Assembly: GCF_030035675.1 (NCBI RefSeq)
Contig: NC_084500.1
Coordinates: 10,843,514 to 10,907,513 of the forward strand
Length of the DNA: 64,000 nucleotides
Direction of reading: 5' to 3'
DNA from: Rhineura floridana
Taxonomy: Eukaryota; Chordata; Lepidosauria; Squamata; Rhineuridae
The position numbers and the translations under genes are program-made. Position 1 is the stretch's first letter, and the number at the start of each line of letters is the position of its first letter. Positions 1 through 10,075 of the stretch are shown here, piece by piece. The notes beneath the pieces are model-generated. The model was not told the origin of the DNA. It was given only the letters and a program-made list of their open reading frames with translations, and made no database searches.

Positions 1-83
1 TGGTATCCCTGGTGGTGCCTAGTGAAAGGCAGTAGCCACAAGCAGGTGGGAACCTGACAGGGAGAACCAGGGAAGGACGTCAC
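1..83 (+). mobile_element. Gypsy-family LTR, 3' end fragment
   Basis: The end ...GGACGTCACA, followed by TGTGT, equals the 3' end and flank of the solo LTR that finishes at 25323. It is therefore the duplicated copy of that LTR end and not a separate insertion. The rest lies outside the window. Confidence 0.85.
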
Positions 84-99
84 ATGTGTCTTTTTCACT

Positions 100-262
100 G
101 TGACTGTGTATAAAATGTTTTTAACTGTAACCGTGTTTTAGAATTTTTTTGGCTGTTTTCAGAATACTTTTCTTTTTTTCAGTTGTTTTTGTTGATCTGT
201 TTGCCGCCCTGGGCTTTTTCAGGAGAAAGGGCAGGATATAAATTCAATAAATAAATGATCAG
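100..262 (+). mobile_element. L2-like LINE 3' tail
   Basis: T-rich sequence leads into the typical squamate L2 tail GCCGCCCTGGGC...GGGCAGGATATAAATTCAATAAATAAAT. There is no coding sequence. The same tail recurs at 25339-25501 as part of the duplicated block. Confidence 0.65.
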
Positions 263-280
263 TAATGCATACCGAAGGGC

Positions 281-445
281 TGTAGCTCAGTGGTTGAGCA
301 TCTGCTTTGCATACAGAAGATCTCCAGTTCAATCCCAGCATCCCCAGTCCTAGGAGGGACTGGGAGAGATTCCCAGTCTGAAACCCTGGACAGACCCTGC
401 CAGTCAGTTTAGACAGTACTGAGTTAGATAGACCATTGGTCTGAC
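281..445 (+). mobile_element. tRNA-derived SINE (MIR/CORE-like)
   Basis: The head GGGCTGTAGCTCAGTGGT resembles a tRNA A box and GTTCAATCC resembles a B box. The body ends in the segment TGAGTTAGATAGACCATTGGTCTGACTC, which is common in squamate SINEs. Its twin is at 25520-25684, and related copies lie at 1129-1325 and 7795-7960. Confidence 0.75.
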
Positions 446-573
446 TCCGCAAACATTCTAAGTTCTAGAAGCCTCCGAGCCAAGCTGAGCAAGCTGGAAT
501 GATTGGTTTTAAACAACAGTATAGACAGCAGATACAACAGAAACCAGGCAAAATGGAGAAATCAAAAGCAGGA

Positions 574-678
574 TGTGGCGTCCTTCCCTGGTTCTCCCTG
601 TCAGGTTCCCACCTGCTTGTGGCTACTGCCTTTCACTAGGCACCACCCACCAGGGATACCACCAGTCCGGACCGTCCT
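574..678 (-). mobile_element. Gypsy-family LTR, truncated
   Basis: This starts TGTGGCGTCCTTCCCTGG exactly like the solo LTR at 25813, with the same left flank CAGGA. It is cut off at 678, where the duplicated block ends. Confidence 0.85.
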
Positions 679-1128
679 AATTCACTAATAGGCAAAAAAC
701 CTTGCTGTTTAAGAACGTACCTATGGCCAACAGATATTTCTACCAAACTTTAAAAAGCAGGGAAATTGGGCCGCTATAGTGAATGCACCAGGGGAGCAGG
801 AGACCTGACCTCCTCTCTGAGATATTGTACTGCCCTACAAATTGGTCAAAATGCAAACACCATTTGGGTTGGTCTTTCACAGTCCAATCCACTTGCTGTG
901 TAGCTTGGAAGAATTTGGTAACGTGCCTCTGGGAGTTGTTAGGAGACCGTTATTCCCCTCACAGAGCTCTAATTCCCAGAATTCTCTGGGAAGAGGGGCT
1001 GATTGTTAAACCCCTCTGGGAATTTCAACTCAAACGTCCATGTTGTTGATATTTTGTATTCATTATCAGATAGATTCTGTTGACAAATATATATTTGAGT
1101 CTTTTATTTATTGTACACCTTCAGGGAT
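679..1128. other. Intronic sequence without recognised gene
   Basis: This is part of the last IFT20 intron. Only a short repeat piece is seen, around 955-1030 (ACAGAGCTCTAATTCCCAGAATTCTCTGGGAAGAGG), a motif repeated in squamate genomes and also present near 8010-8085. Confidence 0.5.
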
Positions 1129-1325
1129 GGGCTGTAGCTCAGTAGCGGAGCATATGATTTGCCTGCAGAAGGCCCCGGGTGCAGTTCTTAGCATCTCCAG
1201 GTACAGCTGGCAGAGACTCCCAGTCTGAACCCCTGGGGAGCAGCTGCTGGTCAGTGTAGTTAATACTGAGATGCCCCTATACTCAGTAGAAGGTAATTTC
1301 CTATGTTCCTGTGGCTACCAGATCG
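1129..1325 (+). mobile_element. tRNA-derived SINE (MIR/CORE-like), older copy
   Basis: GGGCTGTAGCTCAGTAGCGGAGCAT at the head and CTGCTGGTCAGTGTAGTTAATACTGAG in the body match the SINE at 281-445, with more substitutions. Confidence 0.75.
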
Positions 1326-1589
1326 TTCACGGTAAAAGCTTCCATGTGCTAGAAGCAGGGTTGGCTAACCTGTGAACCTCCAGATGTTGCTGAAGTGCAA
1401 CTCCCACCATGTTATTGTTAGGCTGGTTAGTTGCTTGTTACACAAAGGCCTCCAAGCAACTTGCTTTTAAAAACAAACGTAATAGTAATACTGACTCATT
1501 CATACAAAAGTGCATGCAATTCACTTAAAAATACATATATAAAGGTACCCTCCACAGCAGCCGCAAGCCTCTTTGGCAGCCCACTCTCA

Positions 1590-1800
1590 GCAAAAACATC
1601 ACCATCCCAGTCCGTCAAAAGTGTGGGGGTGAGGAGGCGAGTTTTGAACTGGCACCGAGATGTCAGCAAAGGTGCCAGGTGGACCTCACTGGACAGAGCG
1701 TTCCACTGATGGAGCCACAGCTGAAAAGGCCCTCTCCCCTTTGCCATCCTCCTTCAAGCCTCACTCCAAGGACCTTAGGCAACCATCCCTAGCCATTGAT
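1590..1800 (-). mobile_element. Old L2 fragment (C-terminal coding end)
   Basis: The minus-strand translation contains WNALSSEVHLAPLLTSRCQFKTRLL. This parallels the L2 C-terminal motif [26 protein letters not shown] seen in the better copy at 10948-11934. It is degenerate and short. Confidence 0.5.
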
Positions 1801-1898
1801 CATGTCGCTTGGGGCTGATGAGGAAGCAATCAGGACTGTGCATTCTGTGCCCACCACCATCTGGAAATCCACAGGTTAGCCATCCAACTGAAGCAGGT

Positions 1899-2033
1899 GC
1901 AGGAAACCTTTGGGCCCTCCCGACATTGCTGAACTACAGCTCCCATCATCCCTGCCCATTGGCCATGCTTGCCTGGGCTGATGGGAGTTGTAGTTCAGCA
2001 ACGTCTGGCAGGCCAACAGTTCCCCACGCCCGG
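1899..2033. mobile_element. hAT-like MITE (palindromic)
   Basis: Two inverted arms pair: GCTGAACTACAGCTCCCATCAT on the left and GGGCTGATGGGAGTTGTAGTTCAGC on the right. It is non-coding and its length is typical of the small squamate hAT MITEs found elsewhere in the window (26172-26287, 28098-28220, 34860-35002, 56262-56402). A half copy follows at about 2065-2162. Confidence 0.6.
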
Positions 2034-2194
2034 ACTAGAGCCTGCTTTGTCAGCCACATAAAGTGGACCATTCCCGTCATCTCTGACCCGTTGGCCATAT
2101 TGGCTGGGGCTGATGGGAGTTGGAGTCTGGCAACTTCTGAAGGGCACCAGGTTGGGAAAAGCTGAGCTAACCATCTGCTCTCTTCTTTCTCCAG

Positions 2195-2276
2195 GTATCA
2201 AGTTGAATATCAAACGCTATGTAAAATAGAAGCGGACCAGAATGAATTCATCGACCAATTCATTTTCCAGAAATAG
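2195..2276 (+). CDS. IFT20: IFT20, last coding exon (intraflagellar transport protein 20)
   Basis: After a clear acceptor (TTCTTTCTCCAG) the exon encodes [19 protein letters not shown] and ends DQFIFQK-stop. This matches the C-terminus of vertebrate IFT20 (human ...YRVEYEALCKVEAEQNEFI). The exon begins in phase 2: its first G completes an AG|G arginine codon from the preceding exon, which lies left of the window. IFT20 is a small coiled-coil protein of the IFT-B complex that also acts at the Golgi, where it sorts membrane cargo to the cilium; these residues end its coiled coil. The gene is convergent with TMEM97, as I recall it is in human. Only this exon is visible. Confidence 0.96.
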
Positions 2277-2500
2277 AGAGAGAATTTAAGACCAGGGAAA
2301 TTTTGAACCGTTCCAGCTGCCTCATGTTTTGTTTGGGTTTGTTTGTTTGTTTTTTAAAAAAGGGGAGGGGCAATTTTCACATTTTTTTTTAAAGTTGACT
2401 GAGATCACACCTCAAGAAGAAGAAAAAAGCTCAGAGCTTCATTTTAAATATTCTTTGGATCTACTTTTCAGGTTGGCAATAAAACATTTCTGAAAGCTAT
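2277..2500 (+). terminator. IFT20: IFT20 3'UTR and polyadenylation signal
   Basis: About 220 bp of AT-rich 3'UTR follows the stop at 2274-2276. A canonical AATAAA lies at 2478-2483, so cleavage is expected near 2495-2510. Confidence 0.75.
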
Positions 2501-3920
2501 AGGGACAGCAACAACTATTGTATTTTTAAAGTTTTTTTTTCATGTCCAGGCATTTCTAGTCAAAGTTTAAAACTAATTCTTACAATGTTTTTACACAGCT
2601 TTTCCCACTGTTCTTGTTTTTTAAAAACTGTAAAATACTTTCAAGGAAATCAGGTAATAAATTGTTTTTCAAAATGCCTCTTTTCAAGTTGCACAGAGTA
2701 CTTGCTGGTGTGGGCTGGAAACATGATAAGGGCATATGAAATCAGGCATGCCATGGAGAAAGTAGATTAGTACATATGGGTCCTGCTTGTGGGCTTCCCA
2801 TAGGCATCTGGCTGGCCCAATGTGCATGCATCAAATACCAACATGGTATGTGGCACATTTGCATTTACTCAGCATAGCCCATAGGAAAATGAGTGGTTCC
2901 TATTGTAGCAGGGGTAAGGAACATATGGCCCACAGACCAATCTTGGACCACCAAGGGATCCCCCATTTGGGCCACAAAGCCCTTTTCCTCAAACCACACC
3001 CACCATCAGCTGATGTCACTTATGGTTAAATCCTGAATTGACTGCGCACACCTGTTCAGCTGATGTGCTGGGGTTAAATCCTGCTCAGTTTGGCAAAACA
3101 AACCCCTTCCTTATTCAGGAAGGGGGTTGCATCAGAATCTTTTAAAATGGAGGGCTTTCAAAACAGCCCAGCACTGTTCTTTGAACCTCAAAAAACTGGA
3201 GGTTCAAGTAGCCAAGTACTGCACTTTGAAGTGTCAACCATTGGGGCTTCAAAGCACAGCATCAACTGCCATCACAGTGATGTCAGGTGAGTGACAGGAG
3301 GGTGGCGCCACCCAAATGTCAGAGTTGGCCTGCTAGGGGTGGGGTTGATGGACCAATTTTTCCTCCACTCCTGTATGATAGGATTACAATCTTGTTCTAA
3401 TAATCTACATTTCCTTATCCGTTTCCTGCATTTCTTTACTCTTCTGTCATTTTTTATAGTTTGGAAGCTCCTTGGGGCAGAGACTTGTTTTCTCCTATTT
3501 TGTAAAACATCATGTACATGGATGGCCCAATAAGGCCCAAGCTTTTACACATGCAACTCTGCTGAGTCAGGCACCTTGGCCTGCAAGCTGGATAGTGCAG
3601 ACAATGGCTAAATGCTTCAGAAAACAAAGCTACTCTTAACACAAATCTTCCACTCAGATCTTTACAGCGTGTGGGTAAGCAGCGGTAACCTTCCTTCCGG
3701 AATTTTTTCCTTGTGTAAAAGGTGCTGGAAACTCCCCGAGAGGAGATGTACCTTCTCGGTACTGATGTTTTTTTAACACAGATAAGGTGAAGTTACCCGT
3801 TCTACTAGATCAACCGGCTGCTTTTGACTCTTGAACACGTTTTTCCACTCCCCTTTTAATAGGGCCAAACCCAACCTCCTTCTCATTAAATAGATAGGCT
3901 TCAGCAGATGCGTTTGCTTT
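2501..3920. other. IFT20-TMEM97 intergenic DNA, repeat scraps only
   Basis: No coding sequence is supported. About 2775-2825 is a short piece of the dispersed repeat also seen at 6365-6545 and 54960-55185 (CCTGCTTGTGGGCTTCCCATAGGCATCTGG). About 2905-3080 resembles a diverged hAT-type MITE (GCAGGGGTAAGGAACATATGGCCC). The remainder is unrecognised. Confidence 0.45.
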
Positions 3921-3924
3921 AATT

Positions 3925-4578
3925 TATTTTTTTAAATTTAATTAAGCTTATATACCGCCCGACTAGCAACAGCTCTCTGGGCGGTGAACATTAAAAATAC
4001 AATAAAAATAACACAAAACTGTACACAAAACTGTACAGTCTAAAATCAAAATATAATAATTTACAATTAACAGGAATTAAAATGCCTCAGAGAAGAGAAA
4101 CGTTTTAACCTGGCGCCGAAAAGATGATAGTGTCGGCGCCAGGCGCACCTCCTCGGGGAGACCATTCCATATTTCGGGGGCCACCACTGAGAAGGCCCTA
4201 GATCTTGTCACCACTCTCCGGGCTTCCCTATGAGTCGGAACCCGGAGGAATGCCTTCGTAGTAGACCGTAGTGTACGGGCCGGTTCATATCGGGAGAGGC
4301 GTTCCGACAGATATCGTGGTCCCGCGCCGTATAAGGCTTTATAGGTAAGTACCAACACTTTGAATCTGGCCCGGAAGCATATTGGAAGCCAGTGCAAACG
4401 GGCTAGCACAGGTGTTATATGCTCAGACCGCTTAGTTCTTGTTAGCAGTCTGGCTGCCGCATTTTGCACTAGCTGTAGCTTCCGAATCGTCTTCAAAGGT
4501 AGCCCTACGTAAAGCGCATTGCAGTAGTCCAGATGCGAGGTTACCATAGCATGTACCACTGATGACACAGCCCCCCAC
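3925..4578 (-). mobile_element. L2 LINE, 3' fragment with open C-terminal frame
   Basis: The minus-strand frame 4580-4077 (167 codons) encodes the end of an L2 ORF2. Motifs include [43 protein letters not shown] and [20 protein letters not shown]. The element's 3' end carries the usual GGGCGGTATATAAGC-type tail near 3950. It is 5'-truncated and its frame is undamaged, so it is fairly young. It lies immediately downstream of the TMEM97 poly(A) signal. Confidence 0.9.
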
Positions 4579-4588
4579 ACAAAAGTAT

Positions 4589-4594
4589 TTTATT
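4589..4594 (-). terminator. TMEM97: TMEM97 polyadenylation signal
   Basis: AATAAA on the minus strand, about 70 bp past the TMEM97 stop. It gives a very short 3'UTR that ends just before the L2 fragment. Confidence 0.65.
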
Positions 4595-4662
4595 GACCAA
4601 GTTTGCAAGCTCCGCAGGCCAAGGCGTGTTCCTTCTTCCCTACGGAGGAACTCCCAACCAGG

Positions 4663-4913
4663 TCAGTTCTTTTTCTTCTTCTCCACCTGGTGATACTGGC
4701 GGCTGAAGAGCATCACACAGAGAATGAGGCAAGGGATCACAAGATACGGGCTGTATACGGCGAAGAGGGTCACGCGTTCCTGCACCGTCTGAGGGCTAGG
4801 GTACTTGCAGCTCAAGAAATCATTGAGCAGGATGTAAGCCAGGATGGGAAGCAGCGTCGTAATTACATGTGTTGCGTAAATGATGGCCGGGATCCGGATC
4901 CATTTGCAGTTCC
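4663..4913 (-). CDS. TMEM97: TMEM97 exon 3
   Basis: After acceptor CACCCAG the exon encodes [20 protein letters not shown] and onward to [15 protein letters not shown]...KKKKN-stop. It contains the last two helices and the basic C-terminal tail. Confidence 0.96.
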
Positions 4914-5336
4914 CTGGGTGAAAAAAAGGGACACAAACAAAAAATGGAAATGCTCTTCAAATCTCTGCACTCCATGTTTCCTAATGTGTACGGTCACGCC
5001 AGTCAACCAGATTTGAGAGGGCTGGGAATGCCTGAAACCTCTGGAAACCACTGCCAGGGTAGACCGAACAGAGCTAGATGACTGGCTGCCTCAGTGGAAG
5101 GCTGAGTAAATTCCGATGTTCCTAACCTGAGCGCAACAGCACTGCCCCTTCGCAAGGTCTCCCCCATGCCTCCCCATCGGCACACACCAACCTTTCCAGA
5201 ACGCATAAGCTGCAACAGGGAAGAAGGGCAGCTGTAAGAAGGCTTCACAGAACATGAATGGCGTGAACCAGGAAGGTGGTTCCAACATTATGGGGTCCTT
5301 AAACTTAGTCACATACCAGGTTCGGAATTCTGTCAG

Positions 5337-5372
<36 letters not shown>

Positions 5373-8300
5373 ATTAACTGCAGCTACAGATAAAACCTTT
5401 GTCACTTATTATGACCATTATTAGTATGTCATCCGTGCACATGGCTCTTTAAAGAGGAACATAAGCAGCAGTGTAGTGGCAAATTTGGGCGTGCAGGTTC
5501 CCTTCAGCCACACACACACACTTTTTTGGCTGATAGGTTGAGAATGAGATCCTTGTTAATGCCTTCTCCCACAACAACAGACATCCCTAGGAGCTAATAA
5601 GCATGAAATGAGAGACTGTTAGCTACGGAAAAGAGTCTTCTCAGTGGCTGACTCGCCTCCTTTCACTTTCATTGGCTCCAATCAACAGGAAAAGACAAGG
5701 AAGCATGTTAGAAGACTCTTCTCAGTGGCCAACAATCCCCTTTCATGCTTATTAGCTCCTCCAGCTTGTAGGATGCTGAAGACATAGGGACCTGCTGGGA
5801 CCCTGACCCCAAAAATATAAGGGGTCTAAGACCTCCTGGGACCCTGGATGACTACACCCCTGGACATAAGCAAAAATCACAGGAAAAAAGCTATATAACA
5901 GCAGTTAAACATGAAATCCAGGTGATACAGGACTGGTCCAGCCATAACAATCTTGACCTAATAAACCACAGTTTCTTAGACTGGGCATGGTGCTTGCGTG
6001 CTCCTTTTGTTGTTAAACCACAGTTTCCTGTTATATTTCAACCAGAAGACTGTTAACATTGGGTTACAACTTGGGATATGAAACCAGGATTCGATTGGCC
6101 TCAGCCCCACTGCCCAACTTGCAACAGGGAAACATTACCCACCCTAGTGCAGATTGGGAAACTGTGGTTTAATCTTGAGGCTACAATCCAATGGTGCAAG
6201 GATTAAATTAACTGTCTTGTATACAAGAGTGGGAAGCACTTTGGGCCGTGCTTTCCTTGAAGAGGATTTAACCCTTTCCAGAATGTTGCACTCCTCTGCT
6301 GACCGAGAACACCCCCTTCTTTCTCCCAGCTGACCCCCATTTCAGAAAAGGCACATTATGGGTCACCTAAGCAGACATAAGAATGTACAAAGAGCCCTGC
6401 TGAATCAGGCCAGGGCCCATCTAGTCCAACCTGTACTCACAGTGGCCAACCAGAGCCCAAAGGGAGCAACACCCTTGTGATTCCCAACAACAATGGCGCT
6501 TGACCACTACTGCAGGGGTGACAGAGAGAGGTCGCCACTTTGGGGACCCTCCTTCCTGTGAGCCTTGCAGAAGAGTCCCCTCAATAGTCATATTCACAGC
6601 AAGCTATTAGTTGCTGCACAATCTCAGAGATCTTTTTTTTTTGTAAACACTTTATTTGTTTTCTCTGCAGGTATCAATTTTTCATGTCACAACAAGATTT
6701 TTTGTACGTTACATGCTGATACCAAGTCAAACAAACATGAACCAAATATAACAAAAAATAACCAAGGAAACTGAAAATTCCAAGATATATGTCTGAGACC
6801 AGGTTTGGTGTGATGCCCATCTGGCGAGGAAGTGATTCAACATGACTCATCCTACAATAATTTCCAAATCTACACACATCTCCAAATCTGCCAGGCCTCC
6901 ACTGATGGATGATGGGCAAATGAGTTCACAAAGGTGTATTCAATAAATGCATGCCAAACAATATAGGAGGAGTCTGGTGTTTGTTGTCCTAGTCTTAGCT
7001 TATGACAATATTCCACAAGGAGTTATACCAATGTTCAATTTAAAGATTTGTTGTTGATTGCCATTGAGATGCAATTGTCAGCTTTGCTGCCAAGGCCATA
7101 TAGGTGATGAGTTCTTTAGACAGCAATTTAGTATGTACATCATCAAAAATGTTTAGTAGCAATAATTTTGGAGAGAATGAAAAATGCTCCCAGGAAATTG
7201 TTAACATTTCATTATAAATCAACACCCAAAAGTTTCGTACCTGATCACATTCCCGCCATAAGTGACAGTAGGTTCCGGTTTTCTTATATCCCCTCCAGCA
7301 AAGCGGAGAGGCAGTTGAAAACATACGAGAAATTTGGACCGGTGTGCAATACCAACGATATACCAGTTTTAATGAATGTTCTCTTACATAACTACAAACG
7401 GATTTAAATGGGCTTTTCTCCCACAACTTGTTCCAGTCACTAGGTTGTATTTCGGACCCCAAATCTGATTCCCATTGATTTTTCAAAAAAGAGGGTAGAT
7501 TTTAGAGATGTATCAAGTAATATTGAGTCTATTTTAGCAACTAAGCCTTTATCACCCTTGCACATACCGTGAAGTAATTGTTCAAATTGTGTAATTTGTC
7601 TTGTTGCCTGTTGCGTAATATAATTTAAAATCTCAGAAATCTTTCAGCAGTCAAGCCCCAAGCAGCCAGAGCAAGGAGTTCTGGCACATTGACCTGACGG
7701 TCAAATCTACAGGCTTGCTGTAAATATTCCACGTGGCTCTATTATCCACCAGAACTGGGGGGAGGAAACACAGACAAAGGAAGTTTTCTCCATGTTTTAA
7801 AAATATGCTGCCATATACAGAGTCAGACGGTCCATCTAACTGAGTACTGTCTACTCTGACTGGTAGCAGCTCCCCTGGATTCCTCTCCAAGCTCTAACTG
7901 GAGGCACCTGGGACTGAACCTTCTGAATTCAAAGCAGATGTCCTGTAGCTCTGTGCTAGAATCTGAGACACATTTAAAGCCCATTCTCCCCTGCCCCCCC
8001 AAAAAAGAATCCTGGGAGTTGTAGCTACCCCCTCACAGAGCTACATTTCCCAGCACCCCTTCACAAACTACAGCTCCTAGGATTTTTGTGTGCGTGTGTA
8101 CAAGGGAGCGCACGCAAATGTGCTTTAAATGTATGGTGCGTGCGCAGATCTCTGAAATCTTAAAAACCACGCAGGAAAATAGCACCATCTAGACAGACAA
8201 GGAAGGGTGCTGGCTTGTGCAGCTGCGGCAAGCTGAGCCAGCCCTAGCCAGCTGGGGAGGACTAGCCTCAGAGGGAGGCAATGGGAACCGTTTACCATGA

Positions 8301-8606
8301 AATCCCTATTCATAGGGTCGCCCTAAGTCGGGATCGACTTGAAGGCAGTCCATGTCCATTTTCAGACCAGATCCTAAGCATGTCTCTCCCGGGAGTTGAG
8401 TCCTCTCACCCCGGGTTCAACAGAGCTCGTTTCCCCTCAGGTAAGAGAGCGTCCACAGCCCCCCACGTTAGCATCGGGCTACTTACACTGGGGGGGTAAA
8501 ACAGCGGCCCCAGGAGCAGTTGCATGTCTAGCAAGACAGTGACCGGAATGCGCGTGAGAAAATAGAAAGCAAAGATCCATTCCAGCAGGCGAGTCACGTT
8601 GGCCAT
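4663..8606 (-). CDS. TMEM97: TMEM97 (sigma-2 receptor), complete three-exon gene
   Basis: Coding exons are 8606-8487, 5336-5192 and 4913-4663, which join to 171 residues (human 176). The protein begins [20 protein letters not shown] and ends EKKKKN. It is a four-helix EXPERA-family membrane protein of the ER and endolysosome, involved in sterol handling and NPC1 regulation, and it is the pharmacological sigma-2 receptor. Both acidic residues known to bind ligand in mammals are present: Asp27 (VLLDMQ, human Asp29) and Asp54 (KFKDP, human Asp56). The lysine-rich tail resembles the human ER-retrieval tail. Exon 1 ends in phase 0 (AGT|GTAAGT). Exon 2 starts at AAG|CTG directly after a GA/CT microsatellite and ends in phase 1. 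All frames are open and all splice sites canonical, so the gene looks functional. Confidence 0.96.
5192..5336 (-). CDS. TMEM97: TMEM97 exon 2
   Basis: This encodes [18 protein letters not shown]...AAYAFWKG, matching human WYAKEFKDP...ATYAFLKG. It covers the EXPERA loop with Asp54 and the second helix. The alternative acceptor six bases downstream (ACAG) would break the frame with exon 1, so AAG|CTG is preferred. Confidence 0.93.
5341..5369. repeat. (GA)n microsatellite forming a splice-site pyrimidine tract
   Basis: An uninterrupted GA run of about 29 bp. On the minus strand it is a CT run that ends one or two bases before the AAG acceptor of TMEM97 exon 2. Confidence 0.95.
5406..6364. other. 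TMEM97 intron 1 sequence, nothing identified
   Basis: No open frame or known repeat is supported. There is a short CA run near 5511. Two related sentences of about 50 bp occur near 5625-5660 and 5715-5750 (GAAAAGAGTCTTCTCAGTGGC and GAAGACTCTTCTCAGTGGC), a small internal repeat. Confidence 0.4.
6365..6545 (-). repeat. Dispersed squamate repeat, unclassified
   Basis: Contains AGAGCCCTGCTGAATCAGGCC and GCCCATCTAGTCCAACCTGTACTCACAGTGGCC. The reverse complement of the same unit is at 54960-55185. I recognise it as a common interspersed repeat of lizards but cannot assign it to a class. Confidence 0.55.
6633..7628 (-). mobile_element. L1 LINE, 5'-truncated
   Basis: The minus-strand frame 7486-7040 and its upstream extension encode the C-terminal part of an L1 ORF2 ([48 protein letters not shown]). 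The 3' end is AATAAAGTGTTTAC plus an A run at 6633-6642. Target-site duplications of 13 bp with one mismatch flank it (6620-6632 and 7629-7641). The copy is about 1 kb long. Confidence 0.88.
7795..7960 (-). mobile_element. tRNA-derived SINE (MIR/CORE-like)
   Basis: The reverse complement gives the tRNA-like head near 7960 and the GTCTGACTCTGTATATGGCAGC tail near 7805, as in the copy at 281-445. Confidence 0.65.
7990..8085. repeat. Palindromic MITE-like repeat
   Basis: AATCCTGGGAGTTGTAGCTACCCCCTCACAGAGCTACATTTCCCAGCACC followed by ACAAACTACAGCTCCTAGGATT forms inverted arms. It is non-coding. Confidence 0.5.
8290..8350 (+). mobile_element. BovB/RTE 3' tail fragment
   Basis: TTCATAGGGTCGCCCTAAGTCGGGATCGACTTGAAGGCA is the typical end of BovB-type RTE LINEs. 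It is only about 60 bp long. Confidence 0.7.
8487..8606 (-). CDS. TMEM97: TMEM97 exon 1 (coding part)
   Basis: Forty codons from the ATG at 8606-8604 to the donor AGT|GTAAGT. They encode the first membrane helix and the ligand-binding Asp27. The ATG is the only one that aligns with the mammalian start. Confidence 0.95.
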
Positions 8607-8720
8607 CGCCAGCTCTTCCTCTCTCTCGCCCTCTCTGCCAATCGATTCGCTTTCCTGCAGCTTTTTTTATCTAGGAAGAGGCCCCATTTCGGCAGCACCA
8701 TCTATTGGCTCTTTCCCAGT
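8607..8720 (-). promoter_or_regulatory. TMEM97: Probable TMEM97 5'UTR and core promoter
   Basis: Upstream of the ATG, the minus strand carries an A-rich TATA-like stretch (GATAAAAAAAG, 8672-8661) and a CCAAT box (8708-8704), about 60 and 100 bp from the start codon. The transcription start is not visible from sequence. Confidence 0.4.
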
Positions 8721-8789
8721 TTGACCCCACCCTCGCCGAGGTGTTGCCAAATGTCGTTGAACAATGCCCCAACGACCAAGAGAAAAATG

Positions 8790-8862
8790 CCGTCCCGGGC
8801 TCCTGCTGGGAGGAAGGGCGGGATATAAATGAAATCATCAAAAAATAAATAAATAAAATGGC
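8790..8862 (+). mobile_element. L2-like 3' tail
   Basis: CTGCTGGGAGGAAGGGCGGGATATAAAT followed by AAATAAATAAATAAAA is a standard L2 tail. Confidence 0.6.
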
Positions 8863-9059
8863 TGGGGATCTTTGTGGACTCAGTGATGTTTCTGCCCCTT
8901 GTAGCACTGGTAAGGCACTGTGCGCTCCATGCTGCATGGCTTTTAGTGGCATTACTCTTCCTTTGTTTCTGATCTATTGTATTTTATTAATTTGAACGCC
9001 ATCAAATTCAAATGGTGATACAACAACATGCGATATAAAAGAATAAAAACACAATCAAC

Positions 9060-9300
9060 ATATCGAGCAGATTTTATCCATATATTCTGGGAATGCCCTT
9101 GGATCCGGGGTTTTTTTCTTTTAAAGAAATCCATAATATTATCACGAAAAAGTAGGAATACTGTATGAGCCTAAGACTTGGGGTTCGTAAAAAAACACAA
9201 TCCCGGGAAAAAGTGTTAGAGGTGGCTATCAATTTATTAACAGTCGCAAAAATCACTAACAAAAAAAAAAGAGGAATGCATCATTTTTACTAGGTTGAAT
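9060..9300 (+). mobile_element. L1 ORF2 C-terminal fragment
   Basis: The plus-strand translation reads HIFWECPWIRGFFLLKKS and AINLLTVAKITNK, the L1 ORF2 C-terminal zinc-knuckle region (FWECP) and tail. Frames are degraded. Confidence 0.6.
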
Positions 9301-9790
9301 TGAGAAACTATAGGGTATTGTAACAATTATAAAACTAACTTACTTTAAAAGAGCAAGTATAAATCAGCCACATAGATTTATGGAAAAACAGGAGATGTTC
9401 CTTATATTTTGAAATGACAGGTATCAAGCCAATGTACCACCATATGTAATAATAATAATATTAAATGTGATGGATGTGTCATCTCCCATCCTCAACCACA
9501 AATCCACAGAGATGAAACACCGGAATGACGCTTGCGGTCCACAGTTTGGGAACTCCTGAACTATGCATTTGCCAAGGAGGGACTCAGGAAATAGCAGAGA
9601 GCTGTGAGTTTTGCTCTTGCCCAAAAGGAGCATTTCAAAAGAGTGGGTAGCCAAACTGAAAATGATTCATGTGGATCTGGATGCAGATAATGGTTTCCTG
9701 TCCCACTTCAGGTGTTTACTTAGCAATGCTCTGAACAGTCACTGTGCTTCCTTTGTACACCTTTAAGCTTTAATTGAATTTCCACAGAAG
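9301..9790. other. Intergenic DNA, nothing identified
   Basis: AT-rich sequence between the L1 fragment and the first LTR. No gene, RNA or repeat is recognised. Confidence 0.4.
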
Positions 9791-10075
9791 TGTGTTGTGA
9801 TGTTCTTGCTTGTAGGGTAAATATGGTAAGTGCTGTTTATATAGAAGACATATGGTAAGTGGAGTGAAAAAGGAGGGGGGAGTACACGAGCAGTAGAATG
9901 CTGGGTGATTGGCTGAGCGTTTGAGTGGCTGGGAGTATAAATGGAAGAATGACAGTTGAATCTGGGTGGATGTTGGGAGTGTGGAGAAAGAGGTGTTTGA
10001 GGGTGGAGATCAGGAGCGTGGAGAAAGAGGGAGTTGGAGTTCTGATTAATAATAAGTCAAGTACAAAACAGGAAT

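Larger units (their letters stand above)
1..678. repeat. Duplicated block, copy A (677-678 bp twin at 25240-25917)
   Basis: This block matches 25240-25917 base for base at a constant offset of 25239, with about five mismatches and no gaps. It contains the tail of a Gypsy-family LTR (1-83), an L2-like LINE tail, a tRNA-derived SINE and the start of a second LTR of the same family in the opposite orientation (574-678). The match stops at 678, in the middle of the second LTR. The left limit is unknown because the window starts inside the block. It lies in the last intron of IFT20. Confidence 0.93.

Noticed and set aside
281-352. tRNA-like sequence with A and B box patterns (also at 1129, 25520 and 27291)
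   Set aside because: They are heads of SINEs followed by typical SINE bodies and tails, not foldable host tRNA genes.
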